A stretch of 64,000 bases of DNA from Hetaerina americana (GCA_022747635.1 JAKTNV010000003.1:26055830-26119829); one strand, 5' to 3'. Counted from the stretch's first letter, positions 1-13,000 are shown. Program-made: numbers and translations. The notes: a model not told the origin generated them from the letters alone.

Positions 1-1330
1 CCCTGTGAGGCAATGGTCAAATCAAATCATTTAGTTTCCATAAAATAAGAGTTCAAGCTTGAAGAAATTATGTTGCTCTAAAAGTAAGGTATATTTTCAT
101 GAACCATATAAAACCAATAAGTCACTACAACCAGACACCATGTGTAATGATCAATAATACATGCCACCATCTATCCATTTACTTTCAAAATACTTCTTGA
201 ATTAAAGAAATACATGTATCATAATCAAATAAGTAACAGAAGAAGCAACTGGTGTAGTAGACATTGTATGGTACCAAACTAGTGGGTCTTCTTATGACAA
301 AACTGATCTTAAATGACTGAAAAAATAACTACACAGAATATCAGAGAAAACTTACGTACTTATTGTCTACCGTTATCCATTTATGATGTTTTAATTGGAT
401 TTTTTTGAAAAAGACTTTGTGCTTATAGCTTAAAAGTATTTTAATTATGCATATTGAAGGTATTACAAATTTCATCACATACAAGCCATCAAAGAAAATC
501 AATCAAATTACACTAAAATATTTCACTCACCAGGTGGCTTTGAATCCACAACAATTGATTCTGCATATGAATTCATTTCAAGGCAGATAATTCCACAATA
601 TTTCGTTTTTCAAATGCATAATAATGTTTTATAAATCACAAAATCAGCAAACTTAATTTCGCAGTGCCACTTAAAATGTGCATATCCGTCGCTGCTGAAA
701 CCATGCAACGGAATGTAGCATATACCTGTATTTGCGAGTGTGACTTGGAGCGTCCATTGTAAGCGTATGTCACTTGTATTCGTGACTTCGTATCCCACTT
801 GAAAAGATACGCTCCACCAAAACTCTCATTACTTCGCCACCTTACATGGTGAGCGTCTTTTTTAAAATTATATCGCTCCTTTACCACCCAACTGGCGTTT
901 TCTCTGGAAGCCTACACTAGCGAGCCGTAACTTCTACCTCTTGTCTTTAGTTTAACCACCACCTCCCTTCTCACCGCACATGCTTCCAGACCCGCAATTA
1001 ATTAAGGAAGTGCGAGTTATAGTCAGCGTGTGGTTTGGTCTCGGAATAATGGTTTTAAGCAAGAGGCGATATGGATGGCGAGAGAGAGGGAGAGATAGAA
1101 AGACAGAGGGAAAGGTAACAGGAAGTTTCCACGCAGAGGGGGAGCACCGTATTTTTAATCTCCCTACGCTTCAAAATTGTGACCAATGCTCCCGAGTGTT
1201 TCCGCAAAACTATTGAAGTAAACTTAGAATCCGTGAGTTTTGGCTGAAATAGTTACATGATCTTCATTACTTGAGTTGATTGATGCACACAAGCAAAATC
1301 TTAAAACTTATTCTTGTATGCCTTTCTCGA
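1..1330. other. AT-rich DNA, no gene recognised
   Basis: This stretch is AT-rich with only short open frames (longest 83 codons, on the minus strand near 636-887) that resemble no protein family I know. A modest purine-rich run (GAGAGAGGGAGAG-type) lies near 1078-1110. The LINE relic that begins near 1335 is the first recognisable feature. Confidence 0.6.
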
Positions 1331-1334
1331 GCCT

Positions 1335-2655
1335 CAAAGCGTACTCTGCCGTAACCAGGTTTAAAAGAAGATCATGCGGAACACAACTGGGTTCTATTTA
1401 TTTATGATACCCTGGAATCGGAAAGGGGAATACCCAAGTGGATGCTGTATGTTTAAATTTCTAGAAAGCCCTTGGCAAAATCCCTCTCGGGGAATTAGCA
1501 CACAAAATAATATATAATGGTATTACGGAAAAGTAACTAACTGGATTTACTTCTTCTCAGGCCATAAACGAGAAGTATTTGTTGTAGGATTGAGTTCATT
1601 GGGAGAAATTTAACTTCTGGGGCGCCTCAGGGAAATGCTACAGGGGCCAACCACCTCTTGTAATACATACACGACCAAGCCCCCTCCTTAGCAGCAATCT
1701 TAGATTATTTTCAGAAGACACAGTAATAAACATGGAAATAAGGACCGGTAGTGCTCTGCTTTCTAAAGATTCAGATCCTTTAACGATTTAGAATTGGTGT
1801 CCAAAATTTAGGTTAAAGTTAAATATCAGAAAATGCACAGCACAGAAGTTATGAAATAAAAGGAACAATATACAAGACCAAAATAATAGAATATATCGCA
1901 TGGGATTGTGTAGGCATTTAGAATAGGTCAAATATTTGTGTGTTACAGTGACATTCAATATTTCATGGGGTGTACAGAAGAATATGTGGGTAAGCATTAA
2001 ATAAGCTTGGTGGGTGACCATTGGATGGGTGGTAGGAAAATTTAGCGAAAAAGTAAGAGAGTGGTGTTACTTCGCTTCAGTCAGACCAAAATTAAGAATA
2101 CGCTGCAATTATCTGTGATCCACGGAAAAAAGCATTAATCAAAGATTTAGATAGGTTCAGGGAGGATCCGCTAGCTTTGTTGAAAGTTGTTTCGCCATGT
2201 GTGCAGGCGTCTCAGCTGCGCTGGAGGATGTAGACTGGGAGTCTCTAGATTCTCGAAGAAAGAATGGCAAGGTTGATTTTTAGAAAGTTACAGGGAATCT
2301 GAGTTTCCTTGCGGCATGGAGGACATTATTATGGCACAGAATTATACTGGTAGATTCGAGCCCCGGGACGAAATAAGAGAGATAAGCACCATCACATTCC
2401 TTCGCACCATTCACAATTATGACAAAATCGAACCGAAGCGTCGAAAATATGAAATAAATTTGAATATTAGATTTATATAAATTAGTCAAGAGCATCAAAT
2501 ATCGTGTGAAGTATATTGGAATTTATGTGCATGAGTATTTTATATGATCTAACATGTATTCAAGTGTATGCATGTATGGCTGGTGCCTTAACAGCCTCCG
2601 CTAAACGCCCTGGCGGAGGAAGGTTTTGGTTTTCTATAAATGTAGATGCGCATTT
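1335..2655 (+). mobile_element. CR1/Jockey-like LINE relic A (RT to 3' end)
   Basis: This is a decayed non-LTR retrotransposon read across several frames. Near 1440-1560 the translation gives a degenerate palm start (LNF.KALGKIPLGELAHKI, then GITEKVTNWIYFFSG and KREVFVVG), matching the family pattern LDFQKAFDKVPH...GI.GKVLNWI. Near 1615-1640 is SGAPQGN, a form of the SGVPQGS motif. From about 1800 come LKLNIRKC, then VKYLCVTVTFNISWGV (YLGV block), KVREWCYFASVRPKL and DVDWESLDSRRKN, the usual order of the post-RT region. At 2580-2655 there is a CGCC...GGCGG stem followed by TGTAGATG, the kind of 3' tail also seen in LINE relic B. Stops and frameshifts are frequent, so the copy is dead. The start is approximate; the clade between CR1 and Jockey is not resolved. 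Confidence 0.8.
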
Positions 2656-4053
2656 TGTTTTAATAGCATGAATTATAAATCCCACAATATAATGACGAAT
2701 TTATTAATTTTCTGATATAATCATTAGTGCAACCCTGTTTCAGTGCAATTAGTCCCGTAGCGTATTTGCAAGTATGACGTGTACATATGAATGGTAATCG
2801 ATAATAGTTAAAGGAGGTGAATACTAGCATTGCAGTATCAGTGGTAGAAGAGTAGACGTTAGTATCAGATTCAGAGAAGATCACAGGACATCCAATTTCC
2901 TTAGCCAGCTGGCTTTTTCAAGCGTTAGTCAATCAAACACCATTAAAGCAGAAAATTAGATGATTAATTAACTACTGTCAGAGAAACTAAATCGTTTACT
3001 TTAAATGCATAAGTTAGGAAGTTCCAGCGGAATTCCGCGAACTAAAAGTGCAATATTTTGGTAATTATAATTTAAGTGTAATTTAGTATAATTTTAAGCG
3101 TTTAATCAATCGAAAAGATTACTTTAAACTGGAAAAGATTCCCTCTCCCCCTGAAACCAGTGCTTGAGATGACTGGAGGTGTATTGCGGAGACGCCGATG
3201 TCGGATATGAAAACGCAGCTATACAATAAATTCCATGATTTATTTCATCGAGGTAATATTGTAACAGGATCCTTCCCTTTATAAAAACTTTGCGATGGCC
3301 AGAAGTTAGTTAAAATATATGTACATATACATGTGTATGCATATATAATATTGATTTGATGAGAAGTTGTGAAGGAATAAGTTATTGGAAAATTATCGCG
3401 CTCCTAATTCACATGAAGTGATAATAATTTTTTTCTATACATTGTATATTCCAAAATATGGGAGACTTTCATTAAGTAATAACCAACCAATCAAGTTAAT
3501 GTTGACTGTTTTATCGATTACACCCATTATGCAAATAATATCGACATATAGATGTCACGAATCTTATATTTTATATAATTTCAAATTTCATGGGTTTTTA
3601 AACAAAAGAGTGGGCTGCAGAAGCTTCCTAATCTGATACCAGCCAAACTTTTACCCATTAGCATTAGGCTGTCTTAGTAAATGTAGTTTTGAACGTCATG
3701 ACGTCAACTGTACAGCAGTTACTCGTCGAATCATCACCTCATAACTCAGAGCAGCTTCCTCCGTAAATAGTATTTAATAAACTAAGCCTGATCCTTTATA
3801 TAGATATAGGAAAATAGCTAGTTGTATCATTGAAATTTAATGACCAAGTCATCTTGGCTATAATTAATATTTTTATGTTTGCCTTGGATACACATAGTAG
3901 TACTGAGTAATTTGATACTGTGGTTTTGATGGGTCAAGATTTTCAATCGTCAATAAGCCTTCGAATTAAAAATTAAATTATTTTACCTCAAGTAAAATAG
4001 ACTTGCCTCAAATTTAATTGCAAGTGCACTTCTTTCTTCAACACTGGTTCATA
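2656..4053. other. AT-rich DNA, no gene recognised
   Basis: No coding sequence or repeat family is recognisable. The 83-codon frame at 3385-3636 has no known domain. A full 8-bp CRE palindrome TGACGTCA lies at 3699-3706. In AT-rich DNA such a site can arise by chance, so it is only noted. Confidence 0.5.
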
Positions 4054-4287
4054 TTTAGAAGAAAATTTTCATTTAGAAGACAATTTTCATTTAGAAGACA
4101 ATTTTCATTTAGAAGACAATTTTCATTTAGAAGACAATTTTCATTTAGAAGACAATTTTCATTTAGAAGACAATTTTCATTTAGAAGACAATTTTCATTT
4201 AGAAGACAATTTTCATTTAGAAGACAATTTTCATTTAGAAGACAATTTTCATTTAGAAGAAAATGTTCATGTTTAGAAGACAAAATC
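4054..4287. repeat. 18-bp minisatellite, 12 units plus a partial unit
   Basis: The unit TTTAGAAGACAATTTTCA repeats head to tail from 4054 to 4269. Ten consecutive internal units are identical. The first unit has GAAGAAAATTTT and the last GAAGAAAATGTT in place of GAAGACAATTTT, so both edges carry the same C-to-A variant. A partial thirteenth unit follows to about 4287. Because 18 is divisible by 3 and the unit lacks stops in one frame on each strand, the array is open in both directions (FRRQFS repeats on plus, LLNENC repeats on minus). This looks like a property of the satellite rather than evidence of a protein. Confidence 0.95.
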
Positions 4288-4525
4288 TGAGAGCCATCTA
4301 TTCTTTGAGTAAATATTAGTATTCCATGAACACCATCTTATTCCTTCAGTAATCAACTTTACCAAGGACGGTCCATCAGCAAAAAAGATAGCATTGAAAA
4401 TAACTTACATCTATCACGAAGGTTGACGAGCTACTGCAATTCTAAACACACCAAGCTCTCAATCATTAATTCTATGTAAAAAAATAAAATGTGGAAAATA
4501 CATGACAGAAAGTTTTACTAATATT

Positions 4526-4620
4526 ATCATGGTGCCCTAGGAAAATAACATATTTACAGCCAGGGAGTTGCTTATTATTATCACGGTGCCCTGGATATCA
4601 AAGATTCAGGGCACCGTGAT
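4526..4620. repeat. Perfect 14-bp hairpin with an extra arm copy
   Basis: ATCACGGTGCCCTG at 4580-4593 pairs exactly with CAGGGCACCGTGAT at 4607-4620 across a 13-nt loop. A third, near-identical copy (ATCATGGTGCCCTA) lies upstream at 4526-4539 in the same orientation as the left arm. The three copies within 95 bp suggest remnants of terminal or subterminal repeats of a small inverted-repeat element, but no element boundary is clear. Confidence 0.85.
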
Positions 4621-4629
4621 TAAAACCTA

Positions 4630-5930
4630 AAAATAAGGTTTATCCATTACCCTAAACATACAATTTAAATGGCCATGGTTAATATACAATTAAAGAGTTG
4701 GTTATCATTAAAATTTTAAAATAGAAAGCAAGTAATCGCTATTTAAAAGCCGGTGCAAAGGATGGTGTGCAGGTGTATTTTCTCTCCTGTATGTTCTTCC
4801 GTTCTCCAATCGAATGCTTGGAAGACCTTATATTTGCGAACAAATAACTGAAAAGTGCGTCTATTAAAATTATGAAATATTCAATATCTTCCAGTATTTG
4901 AATTTACTCTATTTTACCGCCTTAAAGCTCTAACCGGGCATAAAAGAGCACTAATATAGAATTACGAGTAGCATAGATTATTTTCGATGCAGGAATACCC
5001 TATCCCCCGCGCCATTAATTTTACAATCATGAATTTAGAGCATCAAATACCGTTCCCATTGTAATAGTAAAAGGTTAATCTTCACCTTTTTACTAATATA
5101 AACACATAAAAGATTTCAATGCATACCGATAATGATTAATACCCTAAGAAATTCAAGTCGATTGAAATATAATGAAACTGTTTAAAAAAAGAAAAGAATG
5201 ATGAGCATACTGTAGGGGTTATATATTGCAAAGATTAAAAGAACCTAAGATTTTCAAACTGTAACTGACAATATAGAACGTAGCCCTTACACAAATGGAA
5301 ATAGACTATTTTTTATGTAATTTCAATTAAGATATAGGTACACACCCATCGACTACCCAACCATTCAAATTGAGTTGCTTTCTCCATGATTCTTCGTCCT
5401 TACCATGACTACAAAGAGAAATAAAAATCCTGGTGCGGGGAGGCATATCTACTCATTGGATATGTTCTACCAAGTGTGTAATAGAAACATAATACCTAGA
5501 AGATAAGTTTTTTAGCATGCAGGCCCGATAAACAGCGCAGAAAGTAACAATTTTAATGCCAAATCAAACGTAAAACTGGATTTTATCTAACATTTCAAAT
5601 GAAGGAGCTTAACTTTTCAAAGAATCTTCATTCGTAAAAAATTATCTCGCAACAGATAATATAAAAAAGCTTATGTCCTCTTGGGCTCTAATTTAGAATA
5701 ATAAAATTCGCTGCCAAGTTCGTTAGAGCTATATCCAGCCTTGCTTATCTTTTACGTCGCTGAAGTATGCTCTCGCCTCGCTGGGTGTTATCTTAAGGGG
5801 ACGAGGAGGTCGCTATCATAGCCTAATGAATTAGAAAGCAGAAACTAGTGGTTTGCGTGTTCTCCTGCGCGCCTCTCCTCTCACTTCCACCCGAATCCAT
5901 ATACGACCTCAACATGAATCAGACTCCACC
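4630..5930. other. AT-rich DNA, no gene recognised
   Basis: Only short stop-interrupted frames are present, and no recognisable transposon or RNA signature was seen on either strand. Confidence 0.5.
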
Positions 5931-5939
5931 TGGATTCTT

Positions 5940-6930
5940 ACTAGATAAATAGACCTAGGCACTAAAAGGGAAGCGGGCGGGCAGCCGCTAGATGGCGAGC
6001 TGTATCATGCACCGGAGAGGAAGGTTTTCGGTTTGATAAGTGGGTGGTGAGGGAGGGGGAGAGTTGTAGGAGGAGTGTAGAGATGGGCGGGGGGAGGTTG
6101 AAATAATAGCCCGGAGAGTGTACAGCAGAGGGAGGTATAAGCTGTAGTTGGTGGGAGGGTCAGAAGAGGGAGGGAGGGAGAGAGAGAGAGAGAGCGTCGC
6201 AGAGGGTGGGGAGAGGCGGAGGGTCGGGGTGAGGTGGGAGCGGTGGGGGATGTGGGGAGGAGAGGGGATGGAGGGAAGAGAGCCGGGAGGTGGAATACGA
6301 AGCAGGGGATGACGTTAGACACGGAAACTGGTGCCTCCAAGTCGCGGGGGTTTACGCCCACGATCGCCGATAGCCACTCGGGGAGAGAAGAGGTGGGAGC
6401 AGGAGAGGGAGGGGAGAGTGGGGGGCTCGAGGGGGATACGGACAGAGGAAGAGGAGAGAGAGTGAGAGAGGAAGAATGAGGGAGGGCAGAGAAGTGAGTG
6501 GAAAGGCCAACCTTTCCCAGACACCTCTCTGAAGTCCTGAAGAATGGAAGGGATAGAGCGGGGAGGGAAATGAGGTGGGGTTTGTCGGAGAAAATATTCG
6601 AGTCGATGGTGTGAGGAGAATGGGCGAATGTATCGATGGCCGTGTGCAACGAACGGGGGGGGGGATGAATGGTGAACGTGGAGGAGTGGAGGGAAGTGGG
6701 GGGGAGGGCGGAAGGTACGGGGGCGGGGAAAAGTTCAGGTAATGCGTCCGGCAGTTGGCGGGGGTGGGCACCTCCGTGGTTGATGGGAGTGGAGGGGTCG
6801 CGGCTTCAGGGCAAAGGGGGCGGGGTTGAAGATAGAACGATCGGAGGGTCCAGCCGAAGAAGAAACCCACCCTTCTTCCCCTCATCCCCGCCCCCCTCTC
6901 TCACCGCGGAGGGCGTGACTTGCCTAGTTC
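5940..6930. other. GC-rich, strongly purine-skewed island
   Basis: The plus strand changes abruptly from AT-rich to G/A-rich DNA, with long GGGAGGG, GAGAGAG and GGGGGGGGG runs (for example 6160-6200 and 6655-6665) and many CpG dinucleotides. The long minus-strand open frames here (such as 6005-6649, 214 codons) encode only Pro/Ser/Leu-rich low-complexity sequence and follow from the skew. No start context, domain or splice structure supports a gene. Such islands may be host regulatory DNA; several runs of three or more G could form G-quadruplexes. Confidence 0.6.
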
Positions 6931-8395
6931 ATTGATGCGCGATGAAGAAACACGTGGACGTTTAGTGTTTGGAAGGCGAGGCGTGGGAGTCAGAATATAT
7001 GAGAATGGGTTTTCATCAGACGGTTGGTGGGTCTAGAGGTCACTTGGAAAGATTAGAGAACCATGGTATTAAGATAAGTTTTCGTCATAGTCCACTAAGA
7101 AGAGAGTAAATGAAACCTTTTTATTTGCTTAACATAAGAAGAATTCAGTATCCTCGTTATTTTGTATTTCTAAATTAACTTAAGATATTTCATGTAAAGG
7201 TTCCCAAATTATTGGCGCTGGCAAGTGATTTAATTAGTATAAAATCAAAATTATACCTGTGTCTCATTACCTTAATAATGAGAAGAGGTAGTGAAATTAA
7301 AGAATAGAATTACGAATTATTTCCGCGTTATCACTGTCGTAGAAGGAATTTTCAAGCAATTATTGTTTGATTGGAGGTTTAATCCATCAATGAATAATTG
7401 AGTACGCTTGTTCAAACATTTCCAAGTCAAGGAAATGTGAGAGTCAAAAACATTTGATTGAGTCACAACCTCCTATATAGCTTTAACAATGCAGGGAAAC
7501 CGTTGCCATGCCTCCTCGTCTTACTTATTTCGGGGAATGGAATAAAGGGAATAATTTAATTTGTTAATTCAAATTCTCCTGTTTCCTATGAGGTAATTAT
7601 GAAATTCAACACTCGTATTAATGAAAATATTCAATTGCAGTTTTTAAAACAAATTCTGTATTCAAAGGTTTGATATCAAATTTGTGCCATTCTCCACACC
7701 AAAAGTTTAATACAGAAACCATCCAAACATCATGTCCACATGCTGAAAACACTTAACCAAATAAGTTTGATATTTATATTCACACGTAAGTTTGAGATTT
7801 GAGTATTCGCCTCAAGTTTGTTTACAATTGTATAAAATGGGACGTACTCAGTAGTTTTGAGGTATTATTCATTCATTTCACTTAACCAAATATTTAAATG
7901 TCTTGTCAAGTTTGGAAACTACCAAATTCAAACAGGGAAAAGAAAAAACTTGGAATTAACTGAAATTTGGCTCAATGATTTCCAGCGGAATGAATAGACA
8001 TAAAATATAGTATTATTCTTGAAGAGTAGTCGTTGAAATGGATAATAGTGAAATGCTGCTTAAAAGTATACTTTGAATTAAGTTCGAGGAAACAAGTACC
8101 ACAGCAGCTACCATAAGAATAGAATTAATCATATTCTTATTTCCCGAGAATAGAGGTTACCAAATTGAAGACTTATCATCCCTTGGGCATTATGTATTCG
8201 GAGATAAAGAATCCATATAGCTATATATGCATTCTTTTAAAATACGAAATTATTCCTCGATTATAATGAAACGTCGTGTGGACTCGAAATATGGCATTAT
8301 AATCCGTGCTATACGACGTCACATATGAATAATTATCCGCAACTTTTGTTCGATCACTTCCTTTTTGCGGAACCCGACTCATTTTTGTTAATCAC
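6931..8395. other. AT-rich DNA, no gene recognised
   Basis: No recognisable coding, RNA or transposon sequence was found. The stretch separates two GC-rich islands. Confidence 0.5.
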
Positions 8396-9125
8396 CTTCT
8401 TCCCTCCCCTCACAAGCCCGGCATCCTCTATCCCCCCACTTCCTCTTCTCCCTCTATCCCCGTGCCATTAAAAGCCCTCCCCCGCTCCACGTCTCATAAA
8501 GGCACACACACACACACACAAATACAGCACACCACCCCCTCTTACTCTTTTCCGAGTATTCACTGTTTATAATAGAAGGCTCCATCCCTTCCCGCGCGCC
8601 CGCCCTGTAGCAAGTTCGCCGTCCTTTTTTGCTCACCCCCTCCACTGCCTTCACCTCTTCATGTCATCCCCCACCCCCCTCCGTCTCTCACTGAGAAAAG
8701 CTCATTGTTTTCATTTGCGGAGAGGGAGAGGGACGGGAGCTGGGCGAGGGATGAAGGTTGCGGGGAGGATACAAGCAGAAAGGGAGAGGGACGTGGGGCG
8801 GCTCTCTCGTATATTCTCTATTCCATCTCCCTCCCCACATCCCACAGGCTCCCGTGCGCACACAATAGAAGAAACCTTCACATCGTTAATGAGGAGTGGT
8901 GACATGAATGACTTGGCCCCGAGGAGAGAGAGATAGAGAGTGAGAGGGCCTTCTCTCTCGCCCACTCCACGTCAAAAAAGTTGAAAGGATAGAAGTGGAT
9001 GTGGAAGATGATCCGCGGGGCTGGGGGAGGGGGAAGGTGGACGCTTTTTTTCTCTGCTCATCAACTCTCTTTCTCTCCAGCTCCTCCTCCGCTTTCAATC
9101 TCCCTTCAAAACCCCATTCCAAGAC
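8396..9125. other. GC-rich polypyrimidine/polypurine island
   Basis: This segment switches between C/T-rich (8396-8480, 8630-8700, 9050-9120) and G/A-rich (8715-8800, 8925-8955, 9015-9040) runs on the plus strand. It includes a (CA)n microsatellite at about 8503-8521. Overlapping open frames on both strands are low-complexity and share no domain. It resembles the other GC-rich islands of the window. Confidence 0.6.
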
Positions 9126-9785
9126 CGCGGTAGTTTTAATCGATTGAACCACCATCGACTTCCGTTAAAAGAGTCGCATTATGGAGAAGAAGGAGGTTCC
9201 GGCAGCCGACAAATTTTCCATGACAAGTTTTCTTCTCCTCCTTTATTCTTCAATGGATCCGTGATTAATTTTTTGACACACGCTCTTTCATGCGTTCCTG
9301 TTTTCTTTAGTAAGGTTACCCAAAGGATTAGTGCTCATTTCGCCGTTTACTACGTGTCCATCAATATCTGAATGAAATATGAATTTACAAATGCCTTGAT
9401 AGTAGTCAAATTGTAACTAATTTTAAATTATAAGAGACATTGAATCCCGCTAGTTTGCGGTGCGCTTGATAAAGGATAATTTAAGGTTAAACTTCAGGTT
9501 CATTTAACCTCAGCAATTATATGTAATATGTATCAAAGAAACCGAAAAACGTGTGTAAATAATAGAGCAAATAAATAGCTATCGATTTTAGGCATTATGA
9601 GTTACATGCCTTTAGGTTAAAAAATGACAACAGAAGTATTGAAAGCGTAAATATATACGAGATAATTAAATTTTCAGATTACGAAATTCAAGTCAATTAG
9701 GAGGAGAGTTCGAAAAAGGAAATATACGAATATTTATTCTGAGTCACTGGTAAAAGGGCTTATAATCAGATGGCAAGGGTGAAAT
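9126..9785. other. AT-rich DNA, no gene recognised
   Basis: A 75-codon plus-strand frame at 9144-9371 shows no recognisable domain. The rest is AT-rich with frequent stops. Confidence 0.45.
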
Positions 9786-9789
9786 TAAT

Positions 9790-10030
9790 ATTAAATTACA
9801 TTTGAGCTTTAAAATTGTTTAATCTTTTGATTCCAATTTTAAACAATTTGACATTGATAGGCATGGGATTTAAGCATTCTCCAGGCAATGAGTTCCATTA
9901 GGCTATGCCTCTATTAACAAAGAAATACTTTCCAATGCTTGCCCTTGCTTTCTTCTTTTGATTTTACATGCCTGGTCGTTTACCTCCATACGGGTTTCTT
10001 TGTTCTAAATTGGTACCAACACATCTATGC
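9790..10030 (-). mobile_element. LINE relic D, ORF2 C-terminal tail
   Basis: On the minus strand, joining two frames, the translation reads RNPYGGKRPG, then KYFFVNRGIA.WNSLPGE, then PINVKLFKIGIKRL. The FF.NR.I..WN.LP...V...VN.FK..L pattern is the conserved C-terminal tail of CR1-like non-LTR polymerases. Only this tail is visible; no RT palm was found upstream. Stops and one frame change show decay. Confidence 0.55.
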
Positions 10031-13000
10031 ATGAACTAACAAACAGAAGATGTTGTCAAGAATCAGTTTCATAGCATTCTGAACAAGCCTGTGGCATTGG
10101 AAAATGTTGAGGAAACCTGGGAGAAGCTTTGAAAAAGAAACTGTTGAAAAATAGAAAAAATAAATGCCAAAACACTAGGAAACTTGTAAGAGGAGAAAAC
10201 TAGGAATATGGTTGAGATAGTGGAATGGAAAATATGGACTGGAAAATAAGAGAACGAAGGAAGAGTAAATTAAAGAATTTAGAGGGAGAAGAGCTTTAGG
10301 GCTGTGGAAATAGGCATTATTGTTCAACAATTTCGGAGGCGAAAACGTTCCCCTTCTTAATACAAGAAATTCAAAATTATCAGGTGATAGAAGAGAAAAA
10401 TTACCGATGCCTACTACTTAATCTAAGGTATGAAATTTATCCATCAAACTGAAAATATATTCAAGGAAGATGAAATAAGTAACTGGAGGAACCTACATCA
10501 AAAGTGAAATTGAATAAGCTGATATGAAAACAGTGGTTGAGACGTGAAAATGAGGATAGATTTTGTCAGGGTGGTGACTATGGTGAGATAAAAATGCTAC
10601 GAGAGTTGAGGAAAAAAAGCGGTATTCTTGAGACCAGAAATTGACCTTTTTCAATTTTAATGCAGTCATCAAAATTGATTGATACGCTTATTTTTAAACA
10701 ATTGACCGGGGCATTATAGTTATTCCCAGAGTCACCAGTGTGATGTTACATAGTGAGACCTGATTCCAAATCAGGCATGACCCATTTACATCTATAGACA
10801 ACCGTGTAATGGAATGCTAAGAGCTATCAAAAAGTGCTAACAAACAAACAACTTATAAATTGAGAATCAGCTTGAGATGAGGTAGCTAAACTCATTGCGT
10901 AACACCAAATAGGCATTGAATATTTTAATATGAACATATAATGAGCTCTTAAAGGTGCATTTGTTTAAATAAGATATTTCTGGACTTCGACAGGCGTGGA
11001 AAGAGTAAAGTGAGAAAAATTAATGAGAAAAGTATCATGCTTGCACAATGAGCAGTTTCCCTGGGGTCTAAAAATAATAAAAATCGCGATCTTCGGGATT
11101 CACCCAAAATAAACATAATCGGTTGATAATCTCTTATCAAAAAAACCTTTCAAAATATTTAGCAGTTTTGAGCTCCAATATAGAATTGATGAGTCCGTCA
11201 TATCCGTCAATCCGTCGTTATATCATCAAGCGTTTTCGTTTCTTCATTAGCTTGCACACACATCTTCCTGATAATAGCGTTTTCATCAGCGTGCCTTGCC
11301 TTATAGAATGCTCAATGAGCTCTTCCTTTCTTCATAGTTTCCAAAAGAGTTTTTTCCTCTCCGCTAGGATTTTCCTTCGGCAATGTAATCAATACTTCTA
11401 ATGCTCATTACATTTATGAAACTCAACACCGATACATTGCGTCCATAGTCTCTTTTCAGCTCCTGCTAGTGTTCATGTCTGGCAACCATAGAAATGCAAG
11501 TTCCAGTTTTAACTTTAAAGATATTTTTTTAATCCCTCATGGGATAACTGCAATGAAATGAAGGCATTATTTGAGAGAATGAGCAAGAAATGCAGTTCAT
11601 CATCGAGAGTTACAAAATATATGAATAATTAACCGGGTTCACGTTGAAAGTTGTTTTAAGAACTCTTTTACAATAGACATAACGGAAGACATGAAACTGG
11701 TCTATTGCTGTATTTAATAACCAATAGAACTGGAGTCTAATTCAAATGTAACTCTCGTCATTTTCTAACTTTTTCAAATACAAGCATTTCCTTCTCGGCT
11801 CCATTGGGCCTGATTTTTAGACCAGCGCTAGAAGTATGACAAATTAGCAAGAATATTGTGCGTGAGGAAAGCTGACCAGATAACGATAGTTCGATATTCA
11901 AGAGAGAAATTGAGAAATAACTTATGACACCACCAAAAATATTTGAAGGAATTGAGTGGTGATTAATGCTCTCCGATCCGCCAAGAATTCCCTCCACAAT
12001 GCGCGCAGGGCGTAGGCAGAGACGCGGGCCTGCATATGAATAGACTCATGGGCATGAGCTGCATTTAGAGATTTTCAACAGTAACTTCACTGTGATGAGA
12101 TCCACGGTGGATAGCATATTAGCTCATTAAGATGACATTTTGAAGTAAAATCTTAGAACGATTAAGGCTCAGAATGGACAGTAATCACAAAACTGAAAGC
12201 TTGAAGTAATTCTTCATGTCTTTTGCCATATTGGGAATATAGTGGAAATACTTATTACAACTGAGAAGAGTGACAGATTAATGTTTCGTTGAGGAAATAG
12301 GATTTCCCTATTTAATGCTTTGTGACCTCATGTCACCGCTCACATGCCATGTTTGGACGAGACCAGTGTGCGTACAGCACCATTTAATTTGAATGCGAAA
12401 TTATCATATTAAAAGAAATTGTTTGTTGTCTCGTCACATATAACAAAATAAGCCTGTAAAAATGTTCCGGGATAACGAATAGTATCCATGAACGATAAAA
12501 CGTTAAGTTACAAACGGAAAGCCTTGATGAAATTAATGCAAATATTTCATTTCACGCGAATATACTATCATATTTTGCGAAGTAATAGGAAATAGTTAAA
12601 GATGGGGGCTCTCTTATACTCACCGATTTATTTGCAACACTGGTAAAAAAGGAAGAACCATTAAGATAATCGGAGGAATACATTGTGATGGAAGTAATGC
12701 TTAATCAGCTCGCCTAATGCTAAAGACTTAAGCTAAAGATTACTCATACTATCACAAAAATGTGAATTTCTAATGGTTCAATTTTAATTGCAATTGTTAA
12801 AATTCTTCGTTAATAGCCTTTTGGAATATCATCAATTGGTAGCTGGAAACAAAAGAATTAAAACCTCATCGAAATTTTCATGCATCCTGAAATGCATAAT
12901 CTAATCACGCCAGGTTACGAAGCTATATTTCCACCAATTTGTGTATGAAATAACCGCAACTTCCTGGGAACATGAGCGGTGGCAATAAGGGAAAGAAAAT

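Noticed and set aside
2330..2375. GATTCGAGCCCC, a possible SINE box B
   Set aside because: It lies within the 3' part of LINE relic A and has no box A.
4018..4290. Repetitive protein of FRRQFS units
   Set aside because: The frame is explained entirely by the 18-bp minisatellite, which is also open on the opposite strand.
6005..6649. 214-codon minus-strand open frame
   Set aside because: It encodes only Pro/Ser/Leu-rich low-complexity sequence across a purine-skewed island and has no domain; overlapping frames on both strands have the same character.
10080..10310. Purine-rich stretch with VEETWEKL-like translation, possible RTE linker
   Set aside because: Too few matching residues and several frame breaks; cannot be told from purine-rich chance sequence.
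11185..11240. TTGATGAGTCCGTC, resembling the start of a canonical hammerhead
   Set aside because: No GAAAC box or helix-forming partner follows, so it is judged chance.
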